DNA of 64,000 nt. Source: Dactylis glomerata. Lineage: Eukaryota > Streptophyta > Magnoliopsida > Poales > Poaceae. The position numbers were made by a program, and so were the translations under genes. The notes under the pieces were generated by a model. That model saw only the letters and a list, made by a program, of their open reading frames with translations. It was not told the DNA's origin and ran no database searches. How positions within the stretch are numbered: the first letter of the stretch is position 1; the number at the start of each line of letters is the position of its first letter. Positions 1 through 10,842 of the stretch are shown here, piece by piece. The stretch covers positions 17,117,952 to 17,181,951 of the forward strand of contig QXEO01000247.1 of assembly GCA_007115705.1 (NCBI GenBank), written 5' to 3'.

Positions 1-826
1 CCTGTATACACGCATTGTTTTTCATTAGTGTTATAGCGGGTGCAGAAGGTGAAGTTGATCAGTATGTGTCAGAATATTTCTCTATTGCCAAATTTAGGGC
101 TGCATATGCTATGAATGTTCCTACCTTGTTGGGAAAAGACCAATGGATGAAAGTCGATCCAGACTTCAAACTGTACTCTCCAGTTTTGACTAGACCGACA
201 GGTAGGCCGAGGAAGAATAGGATCAAAGCTAGTGCAGAGGGTGGTGCACCGATTCGACGACGTAAGTGCAAACGTTGTGGAACCCTTGGACACATTGCTA
301 GGCTTTGTAAAAATCTAGTTGACCCAGCTTTTGGAATGGAAGATCAGGCAGGAGCAGCAAATGCAGAGGAGAATGAAGCAGCAATTCAACATGAGGAGAT
401 TGAAGCAATGAATCGAGAGCTGCTTGAACCGATGGATCGAGAGCTGCTTGAACCGATGGATCGAGAGCAGATTGAAAAGATGAATCAAGAGCTGCTTGAA
501 CCGATGGATCAAGAGTAGAGGGAATAGATGGATCTAGAGGCCGTTGAAGCAATGCATAGCCACTTGAGTGAAGGAATTGATCGAGAGCTGGGTAAACCGA
601 TGGATCAAGAGCAGATTGTAGAAGCAAGGGAAGAAAATGCATTAGAAGAAAGAGCACAAACTTCGTATGATATGGTTGTCTCGGTCTTGGCACAACCCGA
701 AGAGAAGAAGAAGAAGAACAAGAAAGAGGGCAAAAGGAAGGTAAACACCGGTAATATCCCTGGTAGGGTTACCCGGAGTAAGGTGGTGGACCCAGCGAGT
801 CACACCAGGAGCAAGAGAAAGATTTA
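1..826 (+). pseudogene. MuDR-like (MULE) transposase, C-terminal end, degenerate
   Basis: The frame runs in from beyond the window edge; a likely splice acceptor (gtgcag) lies near 48. The opening residues (YFSIAKFRAAYAMNVP) and the following GRPRKNRIK stretch match the tail of plant mudrA-type transposases. A CCHC zinc knuckle follows (CKRCGTLGHIARLC, about 267-308). The downstream part is an acidic repeat, (M)DRELLEPMDRE, about 33 bp per unit at 400-515. Two in-frame TAG stops (516-518 and 525-527) break it. The same frame then continues from 528 to a lysine-rich tail ending at 826. The catalytic DDE part would lie upstream of the window. FAR1-type proteins share the fold, but the GRPR plus knuckle arrangement favours MuDR. 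It is non-functional as written. Confidence 0.7.
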
Positions 827-1354
827 ATTTTGAATAATTAATTTGAATGTATGTGTTATTGCAAGTTTTCTATGGTCATGCACCTCGAACAGATGAATCT
901 AGAGCTGCTTGAACCGATGGAGTCTTGTTATGTTACCTATAACCTAGAGAAATAATAATGGAAAAGGAAATTTATCATTTTCTAAGTGACTAAACTCAAA
1001 AAATATAGTTTTGGGTTTAGTTTAATTCAAAATAATTCAAAACATGGTGGAACCTTTTCATGGAGTCTTGTTATGTTACCTACAACCTGGAGAAATAATA
1101 AAGGAAAAGGAAATATAGAGATATGAAGTTTTTCCCAAAACCACTTCCTAGTCCATGAGCTACTAGCTACGAAGATGCAGGGCTTTCTACTCAACACACC
1201 TCCCAAATACCCACTATGCTTACAAACTTTGTCCAAATGAGTCCAAATTCATCACACTTGTGTATCTTTGAATTGCAAACAATATCACGTCGGCCAAAAT
1301 ATACTATATTGTTCAAATAGCACAATCTAACAATTTTTATGCCAAAAGCTTCAA
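827..1354. other. Intergenic/TE 3' flank with a partial direct repeat
   Basis: No gene is seen. A segment of about 50 bp at 919-970 (agtcttgttatgttacct...) recurs at 1061-1110, and 897-917 echoes the LEPMD coding repeat upstream. This suggests local duplication of the transposase 3' end. Confidence 0.5.
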
Positions 1355-1744
1355 TTTCCCTTACTCCCTTTATTATTTGGGTGCCCCTGTTTTACTTAGT
1401 TTTACTCAGTTTTCCCCCTCCGGGTCCACTTGTTTTACTTAGTCCTACTCAGTTTTGCCCTTCCGATAAACATTTCCTCACTTTTCCCCTCTTAGTTCTA
1501 CTCAGTTTTCCGCACTTGTACTCACTGGCTGATCTCTGATTGGTCAAGATGTATGTCACACAGATCTTGGTTGGTTGATAGCTCAACATACGCTTGCACC
1601 GTGGGATCATTTATAATCGAACGGCCTGTATATCTCTCTCTACCTTGATGGACGCATACAGAGAGAAGAGCAGAGCACATACCTACCAACCCTAGCAGTC
1701 GCATCTTCCTCTCTTACTCTGGCGGTCGCGGCGGCGCGGATCTG

Positions 1745-1945
1745 CAGCGTGCGTGCGTGCGTGCGGCGGCGCGGATCTAACCGTGCATGCGGTGGCACGG
1801 ATCTAACCGTGCGTGCAGCCGCGTGGAACTGCAGCGTGCGGCGGCGCGGATCTAACCGTGCGTTCAGCGGTGCGGATCTAACCGTGCGGCGGCGTGGATC
1901 TAAGAGTGCCGGTGAGGATCTAAGAGTGCCGGTGAGGATCTAACC
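1745..1945. repeat. GC-rich short tandem repeat (cggatctaaccgtgc)
   Basis: About eight degenerate copies of a cggcgcggatctaaccgtgcgtgc unit, ending in two near-identical gatctaagagtgccggtgag units at 1915-1940. No conserved protein is read through it. Confidence 0.75.
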
Positions 1946-2114
1946 CTCAAAAATAGTTGAAATGTCTCTCTCTGTCTCACTTTCATTTATCTTCTCAGAT
2001 CTGTTGATGATGAAGAACACCAAGATGGTGGCCATGCCGACAGTGCTCACCGATGCCAAGATGATTGAAGCCATCGCCTACAACATCGCTACGATGGCGC
2101 AGATCTAGCCTTCA

Positions 2115-2789
2115 ATGTCGGAGCCAGCCGATGTCTCACTTCCGTTACCCTCCTCGGATTTGTTGCTGATGGACACCAAGACGGTGGCCGTGTCAACAGT
2201 GCTCATCGATCATCTTGAAGCCATCGCCTACAACATCGCTGTGACCTACAACATCGCTGCGACGGTACAGATCCAGTCTTCAATGTCAGAACCTGCCGAT
2301 GTCTCACTTTCGTTACCCTCCTCAGATCTTTTGCTGATAGACACCAAGACGGGGGCCGTGTCGACAGTGCTCATCGATCGTCTTGAAGCCATCGCCTTCA
2401 ACATCGCTACGACCAATAACATCGCTGCAATGGCGCAGATCCAGCCTTTAATGTCAGAGCCTGCCGATATCTCACTTCCGTTGCCCTCCTCAGATCTGTT
2501 GCTAATGGACACCAAGACGGCGGCCGTGTCGACAGTGCTCATCGATGCCAAGACGATTGAAGCCATCGCCTACAACATCGCTGTGACAGCGCAGATCCAG
2601 CCCTCCTCCATGTTCGAGTTTGCGGATGGCGTAGATCCAGCCACCAAGACGGCGGCGGTGCCAAGAGTGGTTGCGAAGCCACAGATCCAGCCCTCCTCCA
2701 TGTCCGAGTTTGTGGATAGCGCAGATGACCACCCCTCAGCCGCCCGTCATCGAGGCCCTTCTAGCCCATCGATGCGCAGCCGTGTTTAA
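2115..2789 (+). CDS. Tandem-repeat ORF of unknown function, 224 aa
   Basis: I do not recognise the product. It is built of in-frame repeats of 168 bp (56 residues) starting at 2115, 2283 and 2451. Each begins MSEPAD, continues SLPLPSSDLLL, DTKT and VSTVLID, and ends in EAIAYNIA and QIQ. The third unit is shorter and later units decay (2600-2789). A further partial unit with a stop lies upstream at about 1996-2110. The period is a multiple of three, so the frame survives repetition, but the opposite strand is also partly open, as expected for a repeat. No signal peptide, membrane segment or known domain is visible. It may be non-coding repeat DNA rather than a gene. Confidence 0.35.
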   Translation: MSEPADVSLPLPSSDLLLMDTKTVAVSTVLIDHLEAIAYNIAVTYNIAATVQIQSSMSEPADVSLSLPSSDLLLIDTKTGAVSTVLIDRLEAIAFNIATTNNIAAMAQIQPLMSEPADISLPLPSSDLLLMDTKTAAVSTVLIDAKTIEAIAYNIAVTAQIQPSSMFEFADGVDPATKTAAVPRVVAKPQIQPSSMSEFVDSADDHPSAARHRGPSSPSMRSRV

Positions 2790-3215
2790 CGCCGCAAATT
2801 GGGATAAATTATAATAAATTTGTATTTTTCAATTTTAATTTGGGATAAAATTGTTCGAACTACTACCTCCGTCTCAAAAAAAGCTTCTCCACTTTTCTCG
2901 ATGTGTCCCTGTACATCCGAATGTATGATTTGAATTCTATCCCAACTTGATTGGGAATATTGATATGTATTTGATCCGAGAGGCTGGTACATGCTTTCAC
3001 CAAATTCACTTTTGGGATCCCTTCACTTTTGGAACTCATCCAAATTCACTTTTGGGATCCCTGCACTTTTATAAGATGTTCATGCATGCTAAAATTATCG
3101 TGTGCATTACTTAGCACAACTAGGAAATTGTACGCCAAAATACAGTGGTTAGAGCCACACCAAAATATAGTGGTTAGAGCCATCTACTGAATAACAATTC
3201 TATACTATCTAAATC
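2790..3215. other. No gene seen; Stowaway-like terminus and short direct repeats
   Basis: At 2862-2890 a ctacctccgtctcaaaaaa stretch resembles one end of a Stowaway MITE, but no matching second end was found. Phrases 3002-3022 and 3040-3060 (caaattcacttttgggatcc) are a direct repeat, as are 3135-3155 and 3161-3182. Confidence 0.4.
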
Positions 3216-3217
3216 AT

Positions 3218-3752
3218 CTACCACAACCACATAACTACTAGGATAGGGATGACACCTAATAAAACTGCCCAGATGAATCTACTTTTCGCCTCTCCCATCA
3301 CTTGAAGTTCATGTTCTAGATTTTCTACCACTTGATCAGATACGGCAAGATCTGTCTCAAGTATCAACTTCTCCTTGCGAATAAGCTCTGAATTCTTCTT
3401 TTCTTCCTCCGCAGTACGCTTCAGCTCGAATATCATCAGGTTTTTATGGGCCAATTCATACCCTAAATTGGCCACCTTCTCCTCCAAATCCATCCTCTGG
3501 CTACACCACTGGGTTGATTCATCTTGGTATGCAATGTACCATGGATCATCGGCTTGCCTGGCGAATTGTAACAATAATGGAAAAAAGAACAACTGAAATC
3601 ACTCCAACAGGCCATGGCGGCACTTAAATTCAACGGTAGTACAGAGAGCAGAAGCTAGATACCTGCACTTCCGACGAGGTAGGAGAAGTAGAATGTGGCC
3701 ACGACATGATCGAATCCCCACCCTCGCCGGTGTACCCGCTACGACCAGACAT
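3218..3752 (-). CDS. Small coiled-coil protein with C-terminal membrane anchor (two exons, junction unresolved)
   Basis: The minus-strand exon 3218-about 3560 encodes a long Glu/Lys-rich helix (MDLEEKVANLGYELAHKN... with heptads to about residue 100). It ends in a single hydrophobic segment, IWAVLLGVIPILVVMWLW, just before the stop. That is the layout of a tail-anchored membrane protein. A plausible first exon starts at an ATG at 3752-3750 (MSGRSGYTGEGG) and ends at 3663 before a GT. The obvious acceptor near 3558 does not keep the frame with that donor, so either I have the junction wrong or the copy is broken. Function is unknown. It lies inside the candidate transposon 1355-4860, so it may be captured cargo. 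Confidence 0.5.
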
Positions 3753-4254
3753 TGAGGACTATTTCGCACCTGCAAACTCCAATAAATTACGAGAACCGAA
3801 TTGATTAGGGGGCGGGGGAGGCGGAAGCGGAGGTCTTACCAAGCTATACTACCAATTGGTGCACGGAACAAATCCCGGTCGTCGTGGGCGGCAAATCTGC
3901 TTGCGGCGGACTTTCCTGTGGTGGGTACAATGCGTGCGGACGAAACAAGTGCTGGAGCCGTGGTTGACGTGCAGCGCTGCAGTCCGTCTAACGCCGCTGG
4001 GGGACAGAGCCGGCGGCACGACGAGGCGCCGGCGATGGCTGCTCCGTCCGAGGGTGGGGAATGAGCTACCAGCGGTTCTCCGATGACTAATGAGATACAC
4101 AACACTAGGTTCCAGCCATGTTTAGCATAAGATTCACTTTAGATTAAGCTGTGAAAATAGTCACCTGCTGGGTCTAGCTTAAGAAAAATTAATTAGCAAA
4201 CTTGTTGCTTCTCTCTAGCAAAAATAGTCACCTGTTGGGTCTAGCTTAAGAAAA
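3753..4254. other. GC-rich 5' flank of the coiled-coil gene
   Basis: The segment 3790-4070 is GC-rich with overlapping short ORFs on both strands and no recognisable domain. It fits a 5' UTR/promoter of the minus-strand gene at 3218-3752. A phrase of about 30 bp (tagtcacctgytgggtctagcttaagaaaaa) occurs twice, near 4160 and 4208. Confidence 0.4.
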
Positions 4255-4565
4255 AGGGCGACCCCAGCGGTCATTGGCCGAGGCGGCCCCACAAAGCGGC
4301 TCTATATGATTTTCTCTAAATAAATAGACGACCCCAGCGGTCATTGGCTACGGAGGCCCCACAGAGCGGCAATATATGATTTTCTCTAAATAAATAGATG
4401 ACCTCACTGGTCATTGGCTGCGGCAGCCCCACAGAGCGGCCCCATTGGTCATTGGCTGCGGAGGCCCCACAGAGCGGCAATATATGTCTTTTCCTGAAAA
4501 ATACACGACCCCACTGGTCATTGGTTGCGGCAGCCCTATAGAGTGGCCCCATTTGTCATTGGCAG
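4255..4565. repeat. Tandem repeat array, 'cattggc...ccccacagagcggc'
   Basis: About five imperfect copies of a unit that begins gaccccagcggtcattggc, runs through a gcggaggccccacagagcggc segment and ends in an AT-rich tail (atatgattttctctaaataa). Units are about 40 to 68 bp because the AT tail is sometimes absent. Short open frames across the array are by-products. Confidence 0.85.
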
Positions 4566-5134
4566 CACCGCGTATACAATCATAAAATAAAATGGCCCAC
4601 ACGTCAGCGATAGATGGATGGCTGCTCTGACATATCTGCTGACCCTACCCGTCAGCACCATTCAAAAGCATCAGTCAATTCACAACCACCCCGGCTCCCT
4701 AGCCATCACCGGTAACGGTCAAGGCCTCTGACCAGACCGCAACCCTCCCGTCCGAGCATCTGCGAGGGGTTTCAAACTAGAGCGAGGGGTTTCAAACTAG
4801 AGCGAGGGAAAAACTGAGGAAAAACTAAGCGGCTGGGGAAAACTGAGTACAACTAACGACCTGAAGGCATGAAAATAGAAATCCCTATAATTAAATGTAA
4901 TATAGTAGCTAGTTTGTAGCATTTGGACTACTATTGTTCAAAGTGGAAAAGGCTATATGTGTATGGCATATGTATATCTATTGTGATTCCACCAGATTCA
5001 ACTTATGAAAATATTTTTAATGATTTCTTAATTTTTTAGTTCGAATTGGCTTGGCATCGAGGGTTTCTTAACTCTCTCCTTTGCTACGTTATCTTTCACA
5101 TCATCATATCAGTCACTCTCTATACTATTTAGTA

Positions 5135-5391
5135 CAACCTCCATTCCAATGAATATGGCTCATATTTTCCTAAAAAGTCAAACTTTGCAAAGTTTTACCA
5201 AGTTTTAGAGTAAATCGTTAACATATAGTATATTATAATAACTATATCATTAGATACAAAATTAAATATATTTTAATATGACATACATATAACATTCTAG
5301 TTGTTGATATATTTTCTAGAAGTTTGGTCAAACATTACTTTACTTGATGTTCAAAAAAAAATATAAGCCTTATTCTTCAGAATTGGGGTAG
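5135..5391. mobile_element. Stowaway-like MITE (left arm)
   Basis: An AT-rich element of 257 bp with ends caacctccattcc and (reverse complement) ctaccccaattct, each next to TA. This is the Tc1/Mariner Stowaway pattern. The interior contains the usual aaagtcaaactttgcaaa motif of grass Stowaways. The copy in the other arm shows that it predates the inverted duplication. Confidence 0.75.
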
Positions 5392-5503
5392 TACTAGCGA
5401 CGGGCAGCCTCCCGTCAGCACGAACCAAATGCTTCAATTTGAATAGTGTCTCCACGGTTCACCAAATTACAGTCAAAATGTCAGGGTTGCTCACGTATTC
5501 TTT

Positions 5504-5809
5504 GTGGGGGAATTCCTCTATACAGGGGCGCTGGTCCAATGGACAGGTATGACTGAGAAATTACCTACTTGGGAAAATTTACAGGAACTCCATCATCATT
5601 TTTCAGAGGTGCCTGCTTGGGGACAAGCAAGCTTTCAAGGACAGAGGGGTGTCACAAACCCCGATCCTCTTCCTTCTAGGAAGCATTGGCGACAAGAGGA
5701 GGAGGAGCGCCTCAAATATTGCCATGTCGAAGAGGCTCGGGAGATTCGTAGATCAAGAAGGGAGCGGCGGAAGACGACTAGGTTCAACGGTGCAGATTGG
5801 ACGACGTGA
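5504..5809 (+). pseudogene. Gypsy integrase C-terminal/chromodomain fragment (left arm)
   Basis: The frame contains WTGMTEKLPTWENL followed by FSEVPAWGQASFQG and ends in a basic RRSRRERRK tail. This is the chromodomain-like end of Ty3/gypsy polyproteins, where an LVQW-x-G...ATWE motif precedes an AWGQ motif. No reverse transcriptase or integrase core is nearby, so it is an orphan 3' fragment. It has a partner at 10843-11110 in the other arm and lies just upstream of the F-box-associated pseudogene. Confidence 0.65.
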
Positions 5810-6100
5810 ATCCAACGGTGGAGTTTGAAGCCGACGAAGTCCAAGATGGGGCCCACCTGTCGGCACTGGTGGCCTATATCCCGCAGGCAGCTGTATCTCT
5901 CTCGCTGCTGTTGAGCCAATTGTATCATGTTAAATATTCCCTCCCCTCTTCCTCCGATCAACCCCTCCTCCAAGACTATCTCTGTTTCTCTCTCGGAGAT
6001 ATCTCCCTCGCACGTCAACGACTTGTTAAGACCTAGAATAACCCTAGGAAACTAATAGCTAGATCGTGGGCCTTAACAGTCGATTCCACGGATTCGTCAC

Positions 6101-7070
6101 ATGTGGGAATTTGTAAAGCTAGATCCTACAACTGAAACATTAGAATGGCTGCCATCCCTGTGCGCCATGCATGTCTTCTCGTCTAGGACAGGACGGTGGG
6201 AGGAGATGTCTTTTGTGAGACAAGGGGATGCCGTGGGAACCATTGCAGACATGCAGGTAGACTCGCCGCCATGGAACCGTTACGCTGTCTACTCGAGGGG
6301 CACGCTCTATGTGCCGTGTGAAACAAACTTTCTGATGAGGTGAGACAGTAGCTCGATCCTTAGCATTGTGGAATTTATTCATTGCTATTATATTAATCTG
6401 CTTCATTATTTATTAATATGTGATGTCTAACTAATTTTTTGTTTGTTTGTTTTGCCAGATTTTCTGTGTCTAGCAGAAAATACCACACCTTTAAATTACC
6501 AATAGGTGGTGACTATGGCGAATATCCCAATCTTTATCTTGGAAGGTCAGAGAGCGGAGTATACTGTGGATTAGTCAAGTGTGTTAGACTTCGGGTTTGG
6601 TTGCTAGAATGGAGTGGGTGTTAAGGCACCACAATGATCTTAAGTCTATGCTGCGACCACAAAATCATATTGGAATATGTGACCCACCATGGGTCTTATA
6701 CAATGTAAATACATATATGAAGTGGAAATAGATGAAGGACTGGTCTATGTGGATATGCATGAAAATGACCTGGATAGTGGTACTCTTGTCGAGAGTGATG
6801 TCCATCTTAGCCGCCACTACATTCATTATATTAGCATATTGGGACTTCATCCTTATAAAGATGTTGTCTACTTGAGTCAGGAATGCAAAAAAAGGACTAG
6901 CATATTATTTAAATGATTGTAAGGTTGAAGATATTGGAAGCTTGTGTCCACCATGTTATGAGGATGCCACCGACAAGCCATACGTTCAAGCATCATTTCC
7001 ATACACACCTTGCCTTGTTGGAAGATTTCCTGAAACGGTATATTTGGAGAATTTACTTGCATTAGTAGAG
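6101..7070 (+). pseudogene. F-box-associated domain protein, truncated and frameshifted (left arm)
   Basis: Exon 6101-6339 encodes FSSRTGRWEEMSFVR and PPWNRYAVYSRGTLYV. An intron with GT...AG borders (6340-6458) follows. The next exon continues with KYHTFKLPIGG and LGRSESGVYCGLVKC. This is the beta-rich associated region of grass F-box proteins, which choose substrates for SCF ubiquitin ligases. The N-terminal F-box itself is absent. Near 6606 about 17 bp present in the other arm (codons after VWLL) are missing, which shifts the frame. Downstream, 6700-7050 still resembles the family (EVEIDEGLVY, HYIHYISILG, CPPCYEDATDKPYVQASF) in broken frames. It is non-functional. Confidence 0.65.
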
Positions 7071-8240
7071 TGTACTACTCGTCGCATCGTCGCAAGTTAT
7101 AAACAAACAATGTTTTTGAGATGTCTCTGTATTCATCTTTTCTTGTGTGAGTCCTTGGTTGCACATATTATATGTTCATTAATGATTACTAATTGAATAC
7201 ACGTGTGTTTCCACGATCCATTAATTTTCCTGTAATCACATGTCTCACGTGTAAATATAAAATGCTCATAAAAATATTCACATGTAGAAAAAAAGATGGC
7301 AACATGTGTTGAAAACAAATTTATTTAGTACAACCAATACATTTTCAAAGACGCCACTAACTAGAGATATGTAATGATCATCAAGGAAGATGCTCAAAAT
7401 TTTCTAGCGACTTCAAGTGTGAAGAACTTTTTTGTAAACTATGTTCTACGAGGTCGCTACTAAGGACTCGGGTGTTTTCACTTCTTTCTCTTGTCCTTCA
7501 TTGTGAGCCTCTTGATTTTTCTCTCTTCCATGACTCGCAACGTGCCATAGAGCTGACCATGAGAGAAGTAAAAAGAAGCAAGTTGACTGTTGTATAGCAA
7601 ATATGTGGACCATCAGCCATCCAAACAGTAAAAAAGATTAACTTTAAGTTCAAGGAAAAAAGATCAGATGAATACATATCTAAAAATAAATTTGAAATAA
7701 ACTAAATGTACATGAAGACAAAATCATACTCTAGAGATGAATTGAATGAAACATTTTCTGCCATGGTGTTACATCCATATTTCAAACAATCAATCTAGTT
7801 AAATCACTTCATATTACATGACATAGAAAGGTGATACTCATGCATCTATGATTGGATAGAATAGTAGCTGAAGGTTTAATCTGCGCTAGCCTATGGGTGA
7901 TCTCTCTCTCCCTCCCTCCCTTTCCCTCTCTCCCTACCTTCCTCTCTCTCCCTCTCTCACCCTCTCTTCCTCCCTCCCTCCCTCTCTTTTTATCCTTCAC
8001 TCTCTCCCTCCCTCCCTCTCTCTCTATGTCTTCTTGAAGATCAAGGATGTGGTTAATGAGATATTTATTACATGCATGCAATCAGCTGGCTAGTAAAATG
8101 GGTGGGCCATGCTGTTGCAATCTACTGGAAGACGCCTGGAGTATCCTGTCAACCATAGAAGATTTTTGGTTGCATCAGACTTGAGATTGTCCGGCAACAA
8201 CGGTCACACAGGGCATTGTAGTCATTTGGGGCGCAGCAAC
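7071..8240. other. Non-coding inner part of the left arm with pyrimidine tract
   Basis: No gene is seen. 7901-8031 is a nearly pure C/T tract (ctccctccctcc type) of about 130 bp. Its purine partner is at 8477-8635. Short open frames there are low-complexity artefacts. Confidence 0.8.
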
Positions 8241-8476
8241 CTAATTGTTGTAGAGGTCGGAGCAATTCGGTTGCTGCATCTTAAATGACTACAACGCCCT
8301 GCGTGACCATTGTTGCCGGACAATTCCAAGTATGATGCAACCACAAATCTTCTATGGTTGATAGGATACTCCAGGCGTCTGCCAGTAGATTGCAACAGCA
8401 TGGCCCACCCATTTTACTATCTAGCTGATTGCATGCATGTAAGAAATATCTCATTAACGTCATCCTTGATCTTCAA

Positions 8477-8635
8477 GAAGACATAGAGATAGAGATAGAG
8501 AGAGGGAGAGAGGGAGAGAGGGAAGGAGAAAAAGAGTGGGAAGGAGGGAGGGAGAGAGGAAGAGAGGGGGAGAGAGGGAGAGAGAGGGAGAGAGTGCAAG
8601 GGTGGGAGAGAGGGAAAGGGAGGGAGGGAGAGAGA
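8477..8635. repeat. Purine-only tract (gagagagggaggg)
   Basis: About 160 bp of almost uninterrupted A/G, mirror image of the pyrimidine tract in the left arm. Length differs from its partner, as expected for microsatellite drift. Confidence 0.9.
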
Positions 8636-8940
8636 GATCACCCATAGGCTAGCGCAGATTAAACCTTTGGGGTACTATTCTATCCAATCATAGATGCAAG
8701 TGTATCACCTTTGTATGTCATATAATATGAATTGATTTAACTGGATTGATTGTTCGAAATATGGATCTAACACCATGGAAGTAATTGTTTCATTCAATTC
8801 ATCTCTGGAGTATGATTTTGTCTTCATGTACATTTAATTTATTTCAAATTTATTTTTAGATATGTATTCATCTGTTCTTTTTTTCCTTGAACTTAAAGTT
8901 AATCTTTTTTACTGTTTGGATGGCCTATGGTCCACATATT

Positions 8941-9080
8941 TTCTATACAACATATGACTGCGATTTCTCAAATTTCAGTCACCTTGCTTCTTTTTACTTC
9001 TCTCATGTTTGCTATACAACATGTGACTGCGATTTCTCAAATTTCAGTCACCTTGCTTCTTTTTACTTCTCTCATGGTCA
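8941..9080. repeat. 69-bp tandem duplication inside the right arm
   Basis: The block from tatacaacat-tgactgcgatttctcaaa to cttctctcatg occurs twice in direct order. The left arm has only a single, partly deleted counterpart (about 7556-7600). It postdates the palindrome or was lost from the other arm. Confidence 0.85.
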
Positions 9081-9574
9081 GCTCTACGGCATGTCGCGAG
9101 CCATGGAAGATAGAAAAATCAAGAGGCTCACAATGAAGGACAAGAGAAAGAAGTGAAAACACCCGAGTCCTTAGTAGCGACCTCGTAGAACATAGTTTAC
9201 AAAAAAAGTTCTTCACACTTGAAGTCGCTGGAAAATTTTGAGCATCTTCCTTGATGATCATTACATATCTCTAGTTAGTGGCGTCTTTGAGAATGTATTG
9301 GTTGTACTAAATAAATTTATTTTCAACACATGTTGCCATCTTTTTTTCTACATGTGAATATCTTTATGTGCATTTTATATTTACATGTGAGACATGTGAT
9401 TACAGGAAAAATTAATGGATCATGGAAACACACGTGTATTCAACTAGTAATCATTAATGAACAGATAATATGTGCAACCAAGGACTCACACACGAAAAGA
9501 TGAATACAGAGACATCTCAAAAACATTGTTTGTTTATAACTTGCGACGATGGGACGAGTAGTACACTCTACTAA

Positions 9575-10551
9575 TGCAAGTCAATTCTCCAAATATACCG
9601 TTTCAGGAAATCTTCCAACAAGGCAAGGTGTGTATGGAAATGATGCTTGAACGTATGGCTTGTCGGTCGCATCCTCATAGCATGGTGGACACAAGCTTCC
9701 AATATCTTCAACCTTACAATTATTTAAATGATATGCTAGTCCTTTGTTGCATTCCTGACTCCTGACTCAAGTAGACAATCTCTTTATAAGGATGAAATCC
9801 CAATATGCTAATATAATGAATGTAGTGGCGGCTTAGATGGACATCACTCTCGACATGAGTACCACTATACGGGTCATGCTCAAGCATATCCCCATAGACC
9901 AGTCCTTCATCTATTTCCACTTCATATGTATTTACATTGTATAAGACCCATGGTGGTTCACATATTCCAATATGATTTTGTGGTCGCAGCATAGACTTAA
10001 GATCATTGCGATGCCTTAACACCCACTCCATTTGACGATGTGATTTAACTAGCAACCAAACCCAAAGTCTGCCACACTCGACTAATCCACAGTACACTCC
10101 GCTTTCTGATCTTCCAAGATAAAGATTTTGATATTCGCCATAGTCACTACCTATTGGTAATTTAACGGTGTGGTATTTTTGGCTAGACATAGAAAATCTG
10201 GCAAAACAAACAAAAAATTAGTTAGACATCACATATTAATAAATAATGAAGCAGATTAATACAATAGCAATGAATAAATTTCACAATGCTAAGGATCGAG
10301 CTGCTGTGTCACCTCATCAGAAAGTTTGTTTCACACAGTACATAGAGCGTGCCTCTCTAGTAGACAGCGTAACGGTTCCATGGCGGCGAGTCTACCCGCA
10401 TGTCTACAATGGTTCCCATGGCATCCCCTTGTCTCACAAAAGACATCTCCTCCCACCGTCCTATCCTAGACGAGAAGACATGCATGGCACACGGGGATGG
10501 CGGCCATTCTAATGTTTCGGTCGCAGGATCTAGCTCCACAAATTCCCACAT
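9575..10551 (-). pseudogene. F-box-associated domain protein, nonsense-mutated (right arm)
   Basis: Mirror copy of the left-arm gene. Exon 10551-10313 starts MWEFVELDPATETLEW and is cut by a TAG straight after NRYAVY, where the left arm has a serine codon. The intron is 10198-10312 with GT...AG borders. The next exon (10197 down to about 9720) is open for about 156 residues and keeps the KSHRQMEWVLRHRND segment that the left arm has lost. The two arms therefore carry different disabling lesions, so they decayed independently after duplication. No F-box motif is present upstream. Confidence 0.65.
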
Positions 10552-10842
10552 GTGACGAATCCGTGGAATCGACTGTTAAGGACCACAATCTAGCTATTAG
10601 TTTCCTAGGGTAATTCCAGGTCTTAACAAGTCGTTTACAGGCGAGGGAGAGATCTCAGAGAGAGAATGAGAGGTAGTCTTGGAGGAGGGGTTGATCGGAG
10701 GAAGAGGGGAGAGAGCATTTAACACGATACAATTGGCTCAACAGCAGCGAGAGAGATACATGTGCCTGCAGGATATAGGCCACCAGTGCTGACAAGTGGG
10801 CCCCATCTTGGACTTCGTTAGCTTCAAACTCCGCCGTTTGAT

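Larger units (their letters stand above)
1355..4860. mobile_element. Candidate DNA transposon with inverted AAAACTGAGTA ends
   Basis: The left edge (1375-1520) holds three copies of a ttactcagttttcc-type motif. The right edge (4795-4855) holds the same motif in the opposite orientation (gggaaaactgagtacaac, gaggaaaaactaagc). Both ends therefore read outward alike, as terminal inverted repeats do. Between them lie a GC-rich repeat block, a tandem-repeat ORF, a coiled-coil gene and a tandem repeat array. I could not define a target duplication or find a transposase. A Mutator-like cargo element is one reading; coincidence of a dispersed repeat is the other. Confidence 0.35.
4886..8241 (+). repeat. 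Left arm of a giant palindrome (about 3.36 kb)
   Basis: This arm is matched in reverse complement by 8269-11766 over its whole length. Anchors are tataattaaatg at the outer end, the MITE at 5135-5391, the chromodomain fragment, the F-box-associated exons, a pyrimidine tract, and ggcgcagcaacc at the inner end. Arms differ by scattered substitutions and indels, so the duplication is not recent. The spacer at the centre is about 27 bp (8242-8268). Confidence 0.93.

Noticed and set aside
2862..2995. Stowaway MITE
   Set aside because: Only one end resembles the family; no matching second terminus or TA-flanked partner.
7809..8081. Ser/Pro/Leu or Arg/Glu/Gly-rich small ORFs in the tract region (also 8417-8647)
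   Set aside because: Translations of polypyrimidine/polypurine microsatellite; low complexity in all frames.
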